In this document: positions 47,534 through 55,599 of the stretch, one piece after another
Position numbering within the stretch: position 1 is the first letter of the stretch
Layout: every line of letters starts with the position of its first letter
Origin: Gordonia tangerina
GTDB taxonomy: Bacteria > Actinomycetota > Actinomycetes > Mycobacteriales > Mycobacteriaceae
Length of the DNA: 64,000 bases
Reading direction: 5' to 3'
NCBI RefSeq assembly: GCF_021556435.1
Contig: NZ_JAKGCU010000001.1
Coordinates: 496,001 to 560,000 of the forward strand
The notes under the pieces: generated by a model
What the model was told of the DNA's origin: nothing
Seen by the model: only the letters and a program-made list of their open reading frames with translations
Databases searched by the model: none
Made by a program: the position numbers and the translations under genes

Positions 47534-48418
47534 ATGACCTCATCCGTCGGTGAATCCGATCAGCAACGGGCGCGACGCGCCTACGAGACCATCGAGCCGT
47601 TCCATGTCCTCGCGTACTTCAATCGGGGCCTGCGCGAGGCCCAGCAGGACACCGGTCTCGACGGCCACGGGTTCTATGTCGGCGCGCGCGGTGCCCCGAT
47701 GGGTGACTGCGATGCCGCGGTGGTGACCGCCGCGTTCTTCAACTTCTCTGCCGATGTCATCACGCCGGCCTGGCAAGCGGCCCGTGACGTGGGGCTCGAT
47801 CGGGTCGCCGCACGCCGTGACCAGATGCTCGACGAGCAATTGGGTGCAGTCCTCGGCGACCTGGTCGAGGACCCGGAGATCCGCGATCTCGAGAAGCGTT
47901 ATCGGGAGATCGCGGCCGATCTGCCGATGGGCGGGCGGCCTCTGGCTGCCGGCTGGAACGCCTCCCCAGTGCCCGATGTGCCGCACGTTGCGCTGTGGCA
48001 GGCGATTGCGATCATCCGGGAGTGGCGCGGTGACAACCACATCGCCGTCCTGGTCAACCATCAGTTCGGCGGGCTCGACGCGGTCGTCTTCCACGAGGCT
48101 CAACTGCCCGACCCCACGATTCGTCGGCGGGTGCTGGGCCGCAAGCTGGTGCAGCTGACCCGTGGATGGTCCGACGAGGCGTGGGAGGGTTCGGTGGACC
48201 GGCTCGTCGCCCGCGGTCTGGCGACCCGCACCGACGACGGCCATCAGCTCTCGGATGCCGGGGTCTCGCTCTATCAGGCCATGGAGGCCGAGACCGACGC
48301 GCTTACCGCACCCGCCTGGTCGGGTAGCGGCGTCGACGATCTTCTCGAACGCACCCGCCCATATGTGAAGGCGGTCATCGACGCCGGAGTCCTGCCCGGC
48401 ACCCGCAAGAAGGACTGA
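47534..48418 (+). CDS. SCO6745 family protein
   Basis: 294 residues from ATG at 47534. All-helical with EPFHVLAYFNRGLREA, GFYVGARGAPMGDCDAAVVTAAFFNFSADV, LWQAIAIIREWRGDNHIAVLV and a winged-helix-like C-terminal half (GWSDEAWEGSVDRLVARGLA). This actinobacterial family has no assigned function; the C-terminal part looks like a DNA-binding or scaffold wHTH. The frame is open upstream to 47285 antisense to the NTF2 gene. Convergent with the transporter gene across a hairpin. Confidence 0.8.
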   Translation: MTSSVGESDQQRARRAYETIEPFHVLAYFNRGLREAQQDTGLDGHGFYVGARGAPMGDCDAAVVTAAFFNFSADVITPAWQAARDVGLDRVAARRDQMLDEQLGAVLGDLVEDPEIRDLEKRYREIAADLPMGGRPLAAGWNASPVPDVPHVALWQAIAIIREWRGDNHIAVLVNHQFGGLDAVVFHEAQLPDPTIRRRVLGRKLVQLTRGWSDEAWEGSVDRLVARGLATRTDDGHQLSDAGVSLYQAMEAETDALTAPAWSGSGVDDLLERTRPYVKAVIDAGVLPGTRKKD

Positions 48419-48472
48419 TATCTCTGGCTGCAGTTCCGGGTTCCGGCTTGGGACCGGACCTGCGGCCACACC
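48416..48472. terminator. hairpin between convergent genes (repeat family)
   Basis: Stem 48425-48439 pairs with 48454-48468 (13 of 15 positions match); the loop is 14 bases. The element starts at the TGA of the SCO6745 gene and lies before the stop of the opposite gene, so it may end both transcripts. A related but diverged sequence occurs in the same place after the GAP gene at 53250. Confidence 0.5.
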
Positions 48473-48497
48473 CGGCAGGCACGGCCAGAACTTCTGG

Positions 48498-49499
48498 TCA
48501 CGAGGTGCTGCCAGGCGGCGGTGCGTCGATATCGTCGTCGTACGGCTCCGCGATGGGTTCGGGTTCGGATTCACGGCCGCGTCGCCAGCCACCCTTCTGC
48601 GGCGGGGCCTCGCCGAAGTGGTCGGGGTCCCCCGAGCCGTACCAGGCGACCAGTACCGCACCCACCACGGCGCCGACGAAGCCGACGATCGCCAGCCAGC
48701 CGAGCCCGGCTTTGGCGTTGTCGTTGAGGAACAGCACGCCGACCAGGCTGGGGCCGGCCGTCTCGCCGACCACCAGTACCGCGGTGACCCCGTTGACCGC
48801 ACCGACCTGCAGTGCGACGGTCTGCACGAAGAATCCGACCGCGCCCGCGACCGCGATCGTCCAGGCGGCCGGATCGGTGATCAGCGCGATTGGGTCGAAG
48901 GGGTCCACGCCGTCGAGGACACGCACGGCGATCGCGATGACACCGAACAACAGGCCGGCGGTCGCGCCGCCGACGATTGCCGCATGCCTGCCGAGCCGGT
49001 AGACGCCGAACAGGGCGATGGCGCACAGGCCGAGCGTGGCGACGAACAACTCCCAGTGGAAGACGGCGCTTTCGCCGCCACCGGTGTGGTGTTCGGCCGA
49101 CAGTCCGAGTAGACACAGCGACAGCACGACCAGCCAGATCGCGATCCAATCGCGGGTGTGCAGTGCGATGTTGAGCATGATCGTGCCCAGCAGGGCAGTC
49201 ACCACGAGGTTGGCCGACACAATGGTCTGGGACAGGAAGAGCGGCAGGAAGCGTGCGGCGAGTGCGCCACCTGCGAAGCCGACGACGACCATCATGGTGC
49301 CGAGGATGAAGGCCGGATCGAGGAACGTGGAGGTGGTGGACCGCAGCGACGGACCGCCGGCGGCGTTGGTGTACGACGCCTCGGTGCCTTCCGCACGAGC
49401 AGTCATCGCCACTCGCCGCGCGCCCAGTGCACGCAGCACCGTGGACATGCCGTAGGCGATCGCAGCGAGACAGGCGGCGATGACGCCGATCACGAACAT
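48498..49499 (-). CDS. DMT/EamA-like membrane transporter
   Basis: 333 residues from the ATG at 49499, which has a GGGGAGG site. Nine or ten hydrophobic helices run from VIAACLAAIAYGMSTVLRAL to LGWLAIVGFVGAVVGAVLV, in the pattern of drug/metabolite transporter-type proteins. The last 45 residues are a charged cytoplasmic tail (Asp/Pro-rich). Substrate unknown. A start six codons earlier (49517) is possible but less likely. Confidence 0.78.
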   Translation of the reverse strand: MFVIGVIAACLAAIAYGMSTVLRALGARRVAMTARAEGTEASYTNAAGGPSLRSTTSTFLDPAFILGTMMVVVGFAGGALAARFLPLFLSQTIVSANLVVTALLGTIMLNIALHTRDWIAIWLVVLSLCLLGLSAEHHTGGGESAVFHWELFVATLGLCAIALFGVYRLGRHAAIVGGATAGLLFGVIAIAVRVLDGVDPFDPIALITDPAAWTIAVAGAVGFFVQTVALQVGAVNGVTAVLVVGETAGPSLVGVLFLNDNAKAGLGWLAIVGFVGAVVGAVLVAWYGSGDPDHFGEAPPQKGGWRRGRESEPEPIAEPYDDDIDAPPPGSTS

Positions 49500-49645
49500 C
49501 CCACACCCTCCCCACACCTGGTCACAGCCGTTTCCCGAGTCACATCAGGATTGTGCAACGTTCTGGGCGGCCCGACTATTCCTTTTCTGCCGTTGTTTTC
49601 CGCGGCGTCGGCCGACTCCGGTGAGAGAGCCTAATGGGCCTCTCC

Positions 49646-49651
49646 TACACT
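49646..49651 (+). promoter_or_regulatory. -10 element of a leaderless ATP-grasp gene promoter
   Basis: TACACT ends seven bases before the GTG at 49659. No Shine-Dalgarno is present. Confidence 0.45.
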
Positions 49652-49658
49652 CACGACG

Positions 49659-50831
49659 GTGGGCACTACCGGTAGCAAACGCGTCCTGATCACATTCGGG
49701 CGATCATTTCTCACCCTGGAACTGGCCCGGCTGATGTCGGCGGCCGGTCATCGCGTGACCATCGTGGACAGCATTCCCATCGGTGTCACCCGGTTCTCCC
49801 ACGCCACGACGTCGTTTCATCGGGTCCCGGCACCGAAGTTCGAACCGCGGGCGTATTGCCATGCCTTGGCGAAGATCGTCACCGATGAACACATCGACAT
49901 GGTCATCCCGATTCATGAGGAAACCGACATCCTGTCGATGATGGTGGATCTCTTCCCACCCGAGTGTGAACTGTTCCTGTCCGACTTCGATACCGAGAAT
50001 CGGCTGCACAACAAGTTCGAATTCCAGCATCTGCTCGCCGACAAACAATTCCAGACGATGAAGTTCGCGCAGGTGCGCGGACCGCAGGATGTGGCCGGAC
50101 TGGATTTTGACGCGCCGTTCGCACTCAAGGAGTGCTATTCGCGCGGATCACAGCAGGTGCACAAGGTGATGCCGGGGGATTCGCTGGACTGGCTCGAGTT
50201 CGATCCGCTCAACCCGTGGTTGGCGCAGGAGTGGGTCTCGGGCAAGCAGTACTGCACATATTCGATCGTCCGTGAGGGGCACATCCACGCTCACGCGACC
50301 TATCCGGTCGACTATGCGATCGGCGGAAGTTCGTGCCTCAACTTCCGGTCGGTTCGCCACGACGGCATCTTCGACTGGATCTCGGAGTTCGTGCGGGACA
50401 TGAACTTCACTGGGCAGGTGGGTTTCGACTTCATCGAGCATCCCGGGCGCGGGCTGTACTGCATCGAATGCAATCCCCGGGCCACCAGCGGGATCATGAT
50501 GTTCGCTCCGGCTGACGGCGTCGATCGGGCCTTCTTCGGTGAGAACGATGACGTCATCACCCCGGACCCCAACGTGGACAAGATGATCGGGTTGGGCATG
50601 CTGCTCTACGGCTGGCGCAAGGATTCCCGCGGCGACCGCAGCCTCCGAGAGTTCGTACGGGACTTCCGGGGCGCTAGCGATGTGATCGGTTCGCCCGGCG
50701 ACAACCGTCCCGCCGTGCTACTACCGGTCGCTTACCTCGGAATCCTGCGCAGCTGCCTGAAGTATCGCGTCGGTCTCGCCGAGGGTTTGATGCACGATCA
50801 CGAGTGGGACGGCCTCCGCATCTCCGAGTGA
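49659..50831 (+). CDS. ATP-grasp domain protein
   Basis: 390 residues. The N-terminal preATP-grasp Rossmann-like part is RVLITFGRSFLTLELARLMS; the ATP-grasp core includes FALKECYSRGSQQVHK, QEWVSGKQYCTYS and the metal-binding FIEHPGRGLYCIECNPRATSG. These enzymes join a carboxylate to an amine or thiol through an acyl phosphate. The substrate is not evident; carbamoyl-phosphate-synthase-like relatives include peptide and pseudo-amino-acid ligases. GTG start with TACACT seven bases upstream. Divergent from the transporter gene, convergent with guaD. Confidence 0.85.
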   Translation: MGTTGSKRVLITFGRSFLTLELARLMSAAGHRVTIVDSIPIGVTRFSHATTSFHRVPAPKFEPRAYCHALAKIVTDEHIDMVIPIHEETDILSMMVDLFPPECELFLSDFDTENRLHNKFEFQHLLADKQFQTMKFAQVRGPQDVAGLDFDAPFALKECYSRGSQQVHKVMPGDSLDWLEFDPLNPWLAQEWVSGKQYCTYSIVREGHIHAHATYPVDYAIGGSSCLNFRSVRHDGIFDWISEFVRDMNFTGQVGFDFIEHPGRGLYCIECNPRATSGIMMFAPADGVDRAFFGENDDVITPDPNVDKMIGLGMLLYGWRKDSRGDRSLREFVRDFRGASDVIGSPGDNRPAVLLPVAYLGILRSCLKYRVGLAEGLMHDHEWDGLRISE

Positions 50832-50870
50832 CTCCTGCTCCCTGCGTAGAGGACCGTCGCGAAGGGCGCC

Positions 50871-52280
50871 TCACGCTGTGGTCGACACCTGCACCCGTCG
50901 ACCACGCACATACACCTCGGCGATGGCCGGCTCCCGCAGACCCATCAGCAGCGCGAACAACGTCTGGTCGCGCGCGGTGCGGTCGTCGTCGGCGCGAATC
51001 CCTTGCGTCAGAATCGCTTCCAGTGGTGGCCAACGATCGGGTTCGATGACGAGGAAGTCCGCTTCCTTGCCGTCGTCGAAGTTCCCGAAGCGGTCCTCCA
51101 TATCGAGCGCGCGGGCACCGGCGAGGGTGCCGGTGAACAACATCTCGGCCGGGTGGATCGCCACACCGGCATCGCCGGGCTCGCTCAGATGCACCTTGAA
51201 GGCGTCGGACAGCACCCGGGAGATCAACCATTCGTCGCCGGCGCCAACGTCGCTGCCGGCCGCGACCGTGATCCCGGCGGCGAGCGTACGCTGCCACGGC
51301 ATGGTTCCGGAGCCCAGGAACAGTTGGGACACCGGGCAATGCGCGATCGACGTGCCGGTCTCGGCCATCCGGGCGAGTTCGGTGTCGGTGCAGTGCACCG
51401 CGTGCGCCATGATCGTGCGCCGACCCAGCAGGCCGGCACCGCCGACGCGGCTGCCCGGAAGGAACCGGCCGTCGTAGGTGTCGAGGTAGGACTCGACCCC
51501 GAAGAGTTTTCTGACGGTGTCGATCTCGCCGTCGCCGGGCCGGTTGTTCTCGTTGAGGTGGGTGTGCACGTAGACCCCGCGGTCGCGGACGTCGGCGTAG
51601 AGCTCGCCCAGGTTGGCCAGGGTCTCGGTGGTCACCGACAGGGCGAACCGGGGCACGATGGCTGAGTGCAGCAGTGCGGTGTCAGGAGCGCCGGTGTCCG
51701 CTGCGTGCCACTTCTCGATCTCGGCTGCGGTGAGCTCGATGGCTTCGCGCTCGGAGGTGAGCAGCGGCTCGGCCGACGGGCCGCCCACCGTTTGGATACC
51801 CCGCCCGCTGACCAGTCGCAGCCCCGCACGTCGGGTCTCGGTGAACAGGGCGTCCTGAGCGTGCGGAAAGGCGGAGCCGAACACCATCGCGGCGGTGGTA
51901 CCGACCGCGACCCGACGGGCGCAGAAGTCGCGAGCGATCCGGGTGGCGAAGTCCGGATCGGCCAGCCGGGCCTCGGCCGGGAAGATGCACGAGTCGAGCC
52001 ACTCCAGCAGTTGTCCGCCACCGTAGGCGTCGACCGAATAGGTCTGCGGAAAGTGGATGTGGGTGTCGACGAAACCGGGGATGAGGTAGGCGTCGCCGTG
52101 GTCGCGGATCGTCTCGGTGGCGTCGGCCGGTCGGGCATCGCGCGGCCCGCAATAGGTGATGATTCCGTCGTCATCGACGACCAGTGCGCCGTCGGGGAAC
52201 CAGACCAGCGCGTCGTCGGCGGCGGATGCCCGGGGACGTCCGGCGATATGGAAGATCTGGCCGAGGTGGGTGATGCTCAC
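50871..52280 (-). CDS. guaD: guanine deaminase
   Basis: 469 residues of the amidohydrolase superfamily. The zinc site includes GFVDTHIHFPQTYSVD, later HTHLNENNRP, MAHAVHCTDTELARMAE and GSDVGAGDEW; PQTYSVDAYGGGQLLEWLD is characteristic of guanine deaminase. It converts guanine to xanthine plus ammonia for purine salvage or nitrogen recovery. GTG start. It stands alone, with no xanthine dehydrogenase gene nearby. Confidence 0.92.
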   Translation of the reverse strand: MSITHLGQIFHIAGRPRASAADDALVWFPDGALVVDDDGIITYCGPRDARPADATETIRDHGDAYLIPGFVDTHIHFPQTYSVDAYGGGQLLEWLDSCIFPAEARLADPDFATRIARDFCARRVAVGTTAAMVFGSAFPHAQDALFTETRRAGLRLVSGRGIQTVGGPSAEPLLTSEREAIELTAAEIEKWHAADTGAPDTALLHSAIVPRFALSVTTETLANLGELYADVRDRGVYVHTHLNENNRPGDGEIDTVRKLFGVESYLDTYDGRFLPGSRVGGAGLLGRRTIMAHAVHCTDTELARMAETGTSIAHCPVSQLFLGSGTMPWQRTLAAGITVAAGSDVGAGDEWLISRVLSDAFKVHLSEPGDAGVAIHPAEMLFTGTLAGARALDMEDRFGNFDDGKEADFLVIEPDRWPPLEAILTQGIRADDDRTARDQTLFALLMGLREPAIAEVYVRGRRVQVSTTA

Positions 52281-52398
52281 CCGGCAACGAAAGCACAGGA
52301 TCGGCTGTTCGGCCGGATGAGCGTGAGGGCTCGTGCAGGTAAGATTCGCTACACCGCGGCCAGACGGATCGCCGGTGACGCCACCTCAGGGGGTATTC

Positions 52399-52581
52399 AT
52401 GAAGCGCAGGATGAGCACGGCCTTGGGGGTCACCGCGGCGGTGTTGGGCCTTGGTCTGCTGTGTGCTCCGGCAGCGAGCGCCGCCACCGTCGAGCCACAC
52501 CAGGCTGCCAGTCCCTTCGGTTCGGCGAGTATCTGTGTCACCATTCCGATCGGGCCGGCGACAGTGAACATCTGCGTCTGA
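52399..52581 (+). CDS. tiny secreted peptide with two cysteines
   Basis: 60 residues from ATG at 52399, which has an AGGGGG site. MKRRMSTALGVTAAVLGLGL and APAASA form a clear Sec signal peptide with an AXA-type site. The mature part is about 32 residues (ATVEPHQAAS...), ending SICVTIPIGPATVNICV with two Cys 13 residues apart that could form one disulfide. No family is recognised. The gene is 20 bases before the GAP-family gene and may be co-transcribed with it. An in-frame start at 52333 would add 22 residues without signal character. Confidence 0.65.
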   Translation: MKRRMSTALGVTAAVLGLGLLCAPAASAATVEPHQAASPFGSASICVTIPIGPATVNICV

Positions 52582-52601
52582 CACCGGACGGAGAGCATCG
52601 G

Positions 52602-53252
52602 ATGGGATCTGTGATCGGCGAGTTGGTGCCGCTCGCGGTCGGCGTGGCGATCTCTCCCATCCCGATCATCGGTGTCATCGCGATGATGCTCGGACAGCAC
52701 GCGCGCACCACCAGTGTCGGCTTCGTGCTGGGTTGGCTGGTCGGGATCGTGGCGGCCACGACGATCTTCCTGGTCGTCGGTGGGGCGCTCGATGAAAGAT
52801 CATCGTCGAGCGGATGGGTGAAACTCGTCCTCGGGGTCATCCTGCTGCTGTACGGGTTTCGGACCTGGCGCAGCCGCGACGCCGAGAGCTCGCAGCCGCG
52901 GTGGATGTCTGCGATCGACAAGATGCGCGCTCCGGCGGCCACCGGTCTCGGAGTGGCGCTGGCGGCGGTCAACCCGAAGAACCTGGTGCTGTGTGCATCG
53001 GCGGGTGTCACGATTGGCTCCGCGTCACTGGCGTGGGGAGCCGATGCGGCGCTCGTGGCGATCTTCACGGTGCTGGCCGCGACGACGGTGGTGGTTCCCG
53101 TCGTCGCGTACCAGTTCGCCGCTGATCACCTGCGCGACCCGATGGACCGGCTCAAGGTGTGGTTGGAGGCCAACAATGCGACGGTCATGGGCGTGCTGAT
53201 CCTGGTGATGGGTGCAGTGCTGATCGGCAAGGGGATCTCGGGACTCGGCTGA
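52602..53252 (+). CDS. GAP (Sap/GPL-addressing) family membrane protein
   Basis: 216 residues, six hydrophobic helices. MGSVIGELVPLAVGVAISP and PIPIIGVIAMMLGQHARTT are the family opening; AAVNPKNLVLCASAGVTIG is the second half-repeat. In mycobacteria these proteins take part in moving glycopeptidolipids or sulfolipids across the membrane. ATG at 52602 has a GGAGAG site; longer readings run antisense through guaD. Confidence 0.88.
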   Translation: MGSVIGELVPLAVGVAISPIPIIGVIAMMLGQHARTTSVGFVLGWLVGIVAATTIFLVVGGALDERSSSSGWVKLVLGVILLLYGFRTWRSRDAESSQPRWMSAIDKMRAPAATGLGVALAAVNPKNLVLCASAGVTIGSASLAWGADAALVAIFTVLAATTVVVPVVAYQFAADHLRDPMDRLKVWLEANNATVMGVLILVMGAVLIGKGISGLG

Positions 53253-53302
53253 TATTTGTGGCCCTGCGGGTTCTCGGGTTCAGGACCGTAAGGACGGTGG
53301 TT
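53250..53302. repeat. diverged copy of the 48416 hairpin element
   Basis: Beginning at the TGA of the GAP gene, TGATATTTGTGGCCCTGC and GGGTTCTCGGGTTCAGGACC align with the sequence after 48416. The right arm of the stem is not preserved. No other feature is seen up to the convergent HNH gene at 53357. Confidence 0.4.
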
Positions 53303-53356
53303 GTCACTGCTCAGGCGGACGCAGGGAAGACGACGCGGACAGTTTCGCGCCGCCGA

Positions 53357-55276
53357 TCACCTGGGGTAGGTGACGATGGTCTGTCCGGTGCGGGCGTTGC
53401 GCCAGGTGATGGTGCGGTCGGTGTGCATGGTCGGTATCCACGGCCCGTCATGTTTGCGGTCGTGGTCGGGGCGGCACAGGGGTGCGAGGTTGAAGGCCAC
53501 GGTCCAGCCGCCGGCCAACGGGTCGGCATGGCAGAACTTGTGTAGGTGGTCGAGTTCGCACTCTTCGGATGGTCGCCCGCAGTAGGGATAACGGCAGCGC
53601 CGGTCGAGTTGAATGATCTCCGCCCGCAATGCCGCTGACGGTTTATAGGTCAGTGCCCCCGGTGGTGGGGTGGCGAATCCGCCGTGCCCGGTGGGGTCGA
53701 TCGGTGGGGCCGGTGTGCGGTTGCCGAAGATGATCAACCCGCTGGCGGTACGGGTTTCACTCGGTCGGGCGGTGATGGTGCTGGCGTGTGGTGCGATCCG
53801 AGCGGCATGGGCCGGATCAATCGCCCCGTAGCCCATCAGGCGGGCCGGGTCGAGACCGGTCGGGTCGCGCAGCAGGGTCAGGCCGGGGACGACGAGGTCG
53901 GAATCGGAATCGGTGTCGGAATCGGTGTGAGCATCGGCCACGGCGGCGTCGTGCTCGGCAGGTGGTGCGGTGATGAAGTCTCGTCGCGGTTCCGGGAAGG
54001 GCGCGACATGATCGGCTTCGGCGTGATCGCTTCCGGTGTCGGACTGTTCGCTCTCGCCCTCGATGTCACGGTCGGCGTCGATGTCGGCGAGGGTGATCGG
54101 CTGTTCTTCTGCCGCATCAGGCCCACCCATGGCGGGTTCGTCGGCGCTCTGGCCAGATGCGCTGGCGTCGTCAGCCGTGCTGGAGTCGACCGACGACTCG
54201 CGCACACTGTCGGTGACCGAACCCGGGGTGGTGGCGGGTGCCGGGTTGTTGGTGCGGGTCTGGCGGGCGGGGCAGGTGTCGTCGCCGCAGTGGCAGCGCA
54301 GCTTGGCGCCGGGGGCTTTGATGATTTCGGCGAACGCGGCGACGCGTTGGGCTTTGATGCTGCGCCCATCACGGCGACACACCCGTCGGCTGATCAAGGC
54401 GCTGATGCGGTCACGCAGGTGCACGCCGTGTTCGGCGGGGATGCAGGCGTCGACGGTCATGTGACCGAACGCTTCGGCACCGATCGTCACATCCCCGAAC
54501 AGATCGGTGATGTCCTCGCGGGTCTCGGCGGCTCGATCGGGGTCGAGGCTGATGATGATGGCGTCGAGATCATCTCGCAGAGCGGTGTCGGTGGTGGGTC
54601 GGCTGGCCAGATCGAGCACCACATCATCGAAATCCCACGGCTCATCCTCGTCGGCGGGATTGTCGGTAACAGGATCGGGGTCGGTGTCGGCCGCAGCATC
54701 ACCAGCCTCGTCGGAGCCGACGTCGTCAGTGCTGTCACCGTCGGTGTCGGGATCGAGGTCGGCTGCGGGGTCGTCGAGGTCGAGGGTGAGTTCCTCCTCG
54801 ACATCCTTGCTCTCGGTGTCGGGTTTGTCGGTGGTTTCGGCGTTGCCGGCGAGTTCGCCCAGTCGTGCTCGCAGGTCGCCGGTGGGGCCGGTGGCGGCGC
54901 CGCGGATGGCCACACCCAGCCGGTGGGGCCTCAGGTCGCCGGCACGGAAGGCATCACGAATCTTGGGGTGCTCGTCGAGCAGTTCGTCAAGACCAACCCA
55001 TTCGCTGGCTTGACGTCGCGAAATACCCAACTGCAGCGAGATTTCGCCTTTCGCGGCCTTATCGGCGGCATTGCGGATGCGGTTCGGAACGTAATCGTTG
55101 TAGCCGGTGATGCGCTCGTTGTAAGTGGATTGACCGATCTGACGGGCGATCTGCATCGCCAGAGCCTGGGCTTGATTACTCAACCGCAACAAATCGCGAC
55201 CGTACTGCGCCAACTCATCGAGACTGCTCGAGGCCAGCAGAGCGTCGTCGGCAGCACGGTCGGTGAAAGTGAACAC
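53357..55276 (-). CDS. DUF222/HNH endonuclease-domain protein with acidic insertion
   Basis: 639 residues, about 200 longer than the first 13E12-type protein. The N-terminal DUF222 helical part is interrupted by Asp/Thr-rich stretches (about 155-210 and 340-470). The HNH domain near the C-terminus reads CRYPYCGRPSEECELDHLH then NLAPLCRPDHDRKHDG. GTG start with a strong AAAGGAG site. A 576-residue frame runs antisense through the gene because of its composition; it is not a gene. Function unknown; nuclease activity is inferred only from the HNH residues. Confidence 0.85.
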   Translation of the reverse strand: MFTFTDRAADDALLASSSLDELAQYGRDLLRLSNQAQALAMQIARQIGQSTYNERITGYNDYVPNRIRNAADKAAKGEISLQLGISRRQASEWVGLDELLDEHPKIRDAFRAGDLRPHRLGVAIRGAATGPTGDLRARLGELAGNAETTDKPDTESKDVEEELTLDLDDPAADLDPDTDGDSTDDVGSDEAGDAAADTDPDPVTDNPADEDEPWDFDDVVLDLASRPTTDTALRDDLDAIIISLDPDRAAETREDITDLFGDVTIGAEAFGHMTVDACIPAEHGVHLRDRISALISRRVCRRDGRSIKAQRVAAFAEIIKAPGAKLRCHCGDDTCPARQTRTNNPAPATTPGSVTDSVRESSVDSSTADDASASGQSADEPAMGGPDAAEEQPITLADIDADRDIEGESEQSDTGSDHAEADHVAPFPEPRRDFITAPPAEHDAAVADAHTDSDTDSDSDLVVPGLTLLRDPTGLDPARLMGYGAIDPAHAARIAPHASTITARPSETRTASGLIIFGNRTPAPPIDPTGHGGFATPPPGALTYKPSAALRAEIIQLDRRCRYPYCGRPSEECELDHLHKFCHADPLAGGWTVAFNLAPLCRPDHDRKHDGPWIPTMHTDRTITWRNARTGQTIVTYPR

Positions 55277-55599
55277 GAAACACTCCTTTCCGGCGGCAAC
55301 AGCGAGATCGGGTTCGGGATCAGTTGGTGGGGAATCGAACTGCTATCAGACTATCGGGAGGGTCTGACAACTTTGGTGCGCTGCGGGACGGCTGGGGATG
55401 GACTTGATCGGTAGGTGTTGGGTTCAGGATAGCGGCGGGGTCCGACAACTCTTGGTGCGTGAGTGTGGTTGCGGTGGTGGGCTCTTCGTGACACGGCCTC
55501 GCAAGCTCGGTCGCTCCCCAGGGGGCAGGAGCAGCGCCCGTTCCTCGGGCACTCCTCGGCGGCAGGAATCAGGTGAACACGATCAATCTCGAATCTCGA
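55277..55599. other. intergenic region with direct repeats
   Basis: 323 bases with no gene. A 20-base sequence GGTCTGACAACTTTGGTGCG (55361-55380) recurs with two differences at 55439-55459, 78 bases apart. Around 55500-55560 a GC-rich imperfect hairpin (AGGAGCAGCGCCCG with CGGGCACTCCTC) lies near the end of the alkyl sulfatase gene and may act as its terminator. Confidence 0.5.

Noticed and set aside
50674-51339. 221-residue minus-strand frame over the end of guaD
   Set aside because: Arg/Gly-rich antiphase translation of guaD and the ATP-grasp gene end; no motif or start site.
53684-55414. 576-residue open frame antisense to the second HNH gene
   Set aside because: It arises from the GC-rich Asp/Ser/Thr codons of the HNH gene, has a valine/glycine-biased composition, no recognisable domain and no ribosome site, whereas the opposite strand has clear DUF222 and HNH motifs.
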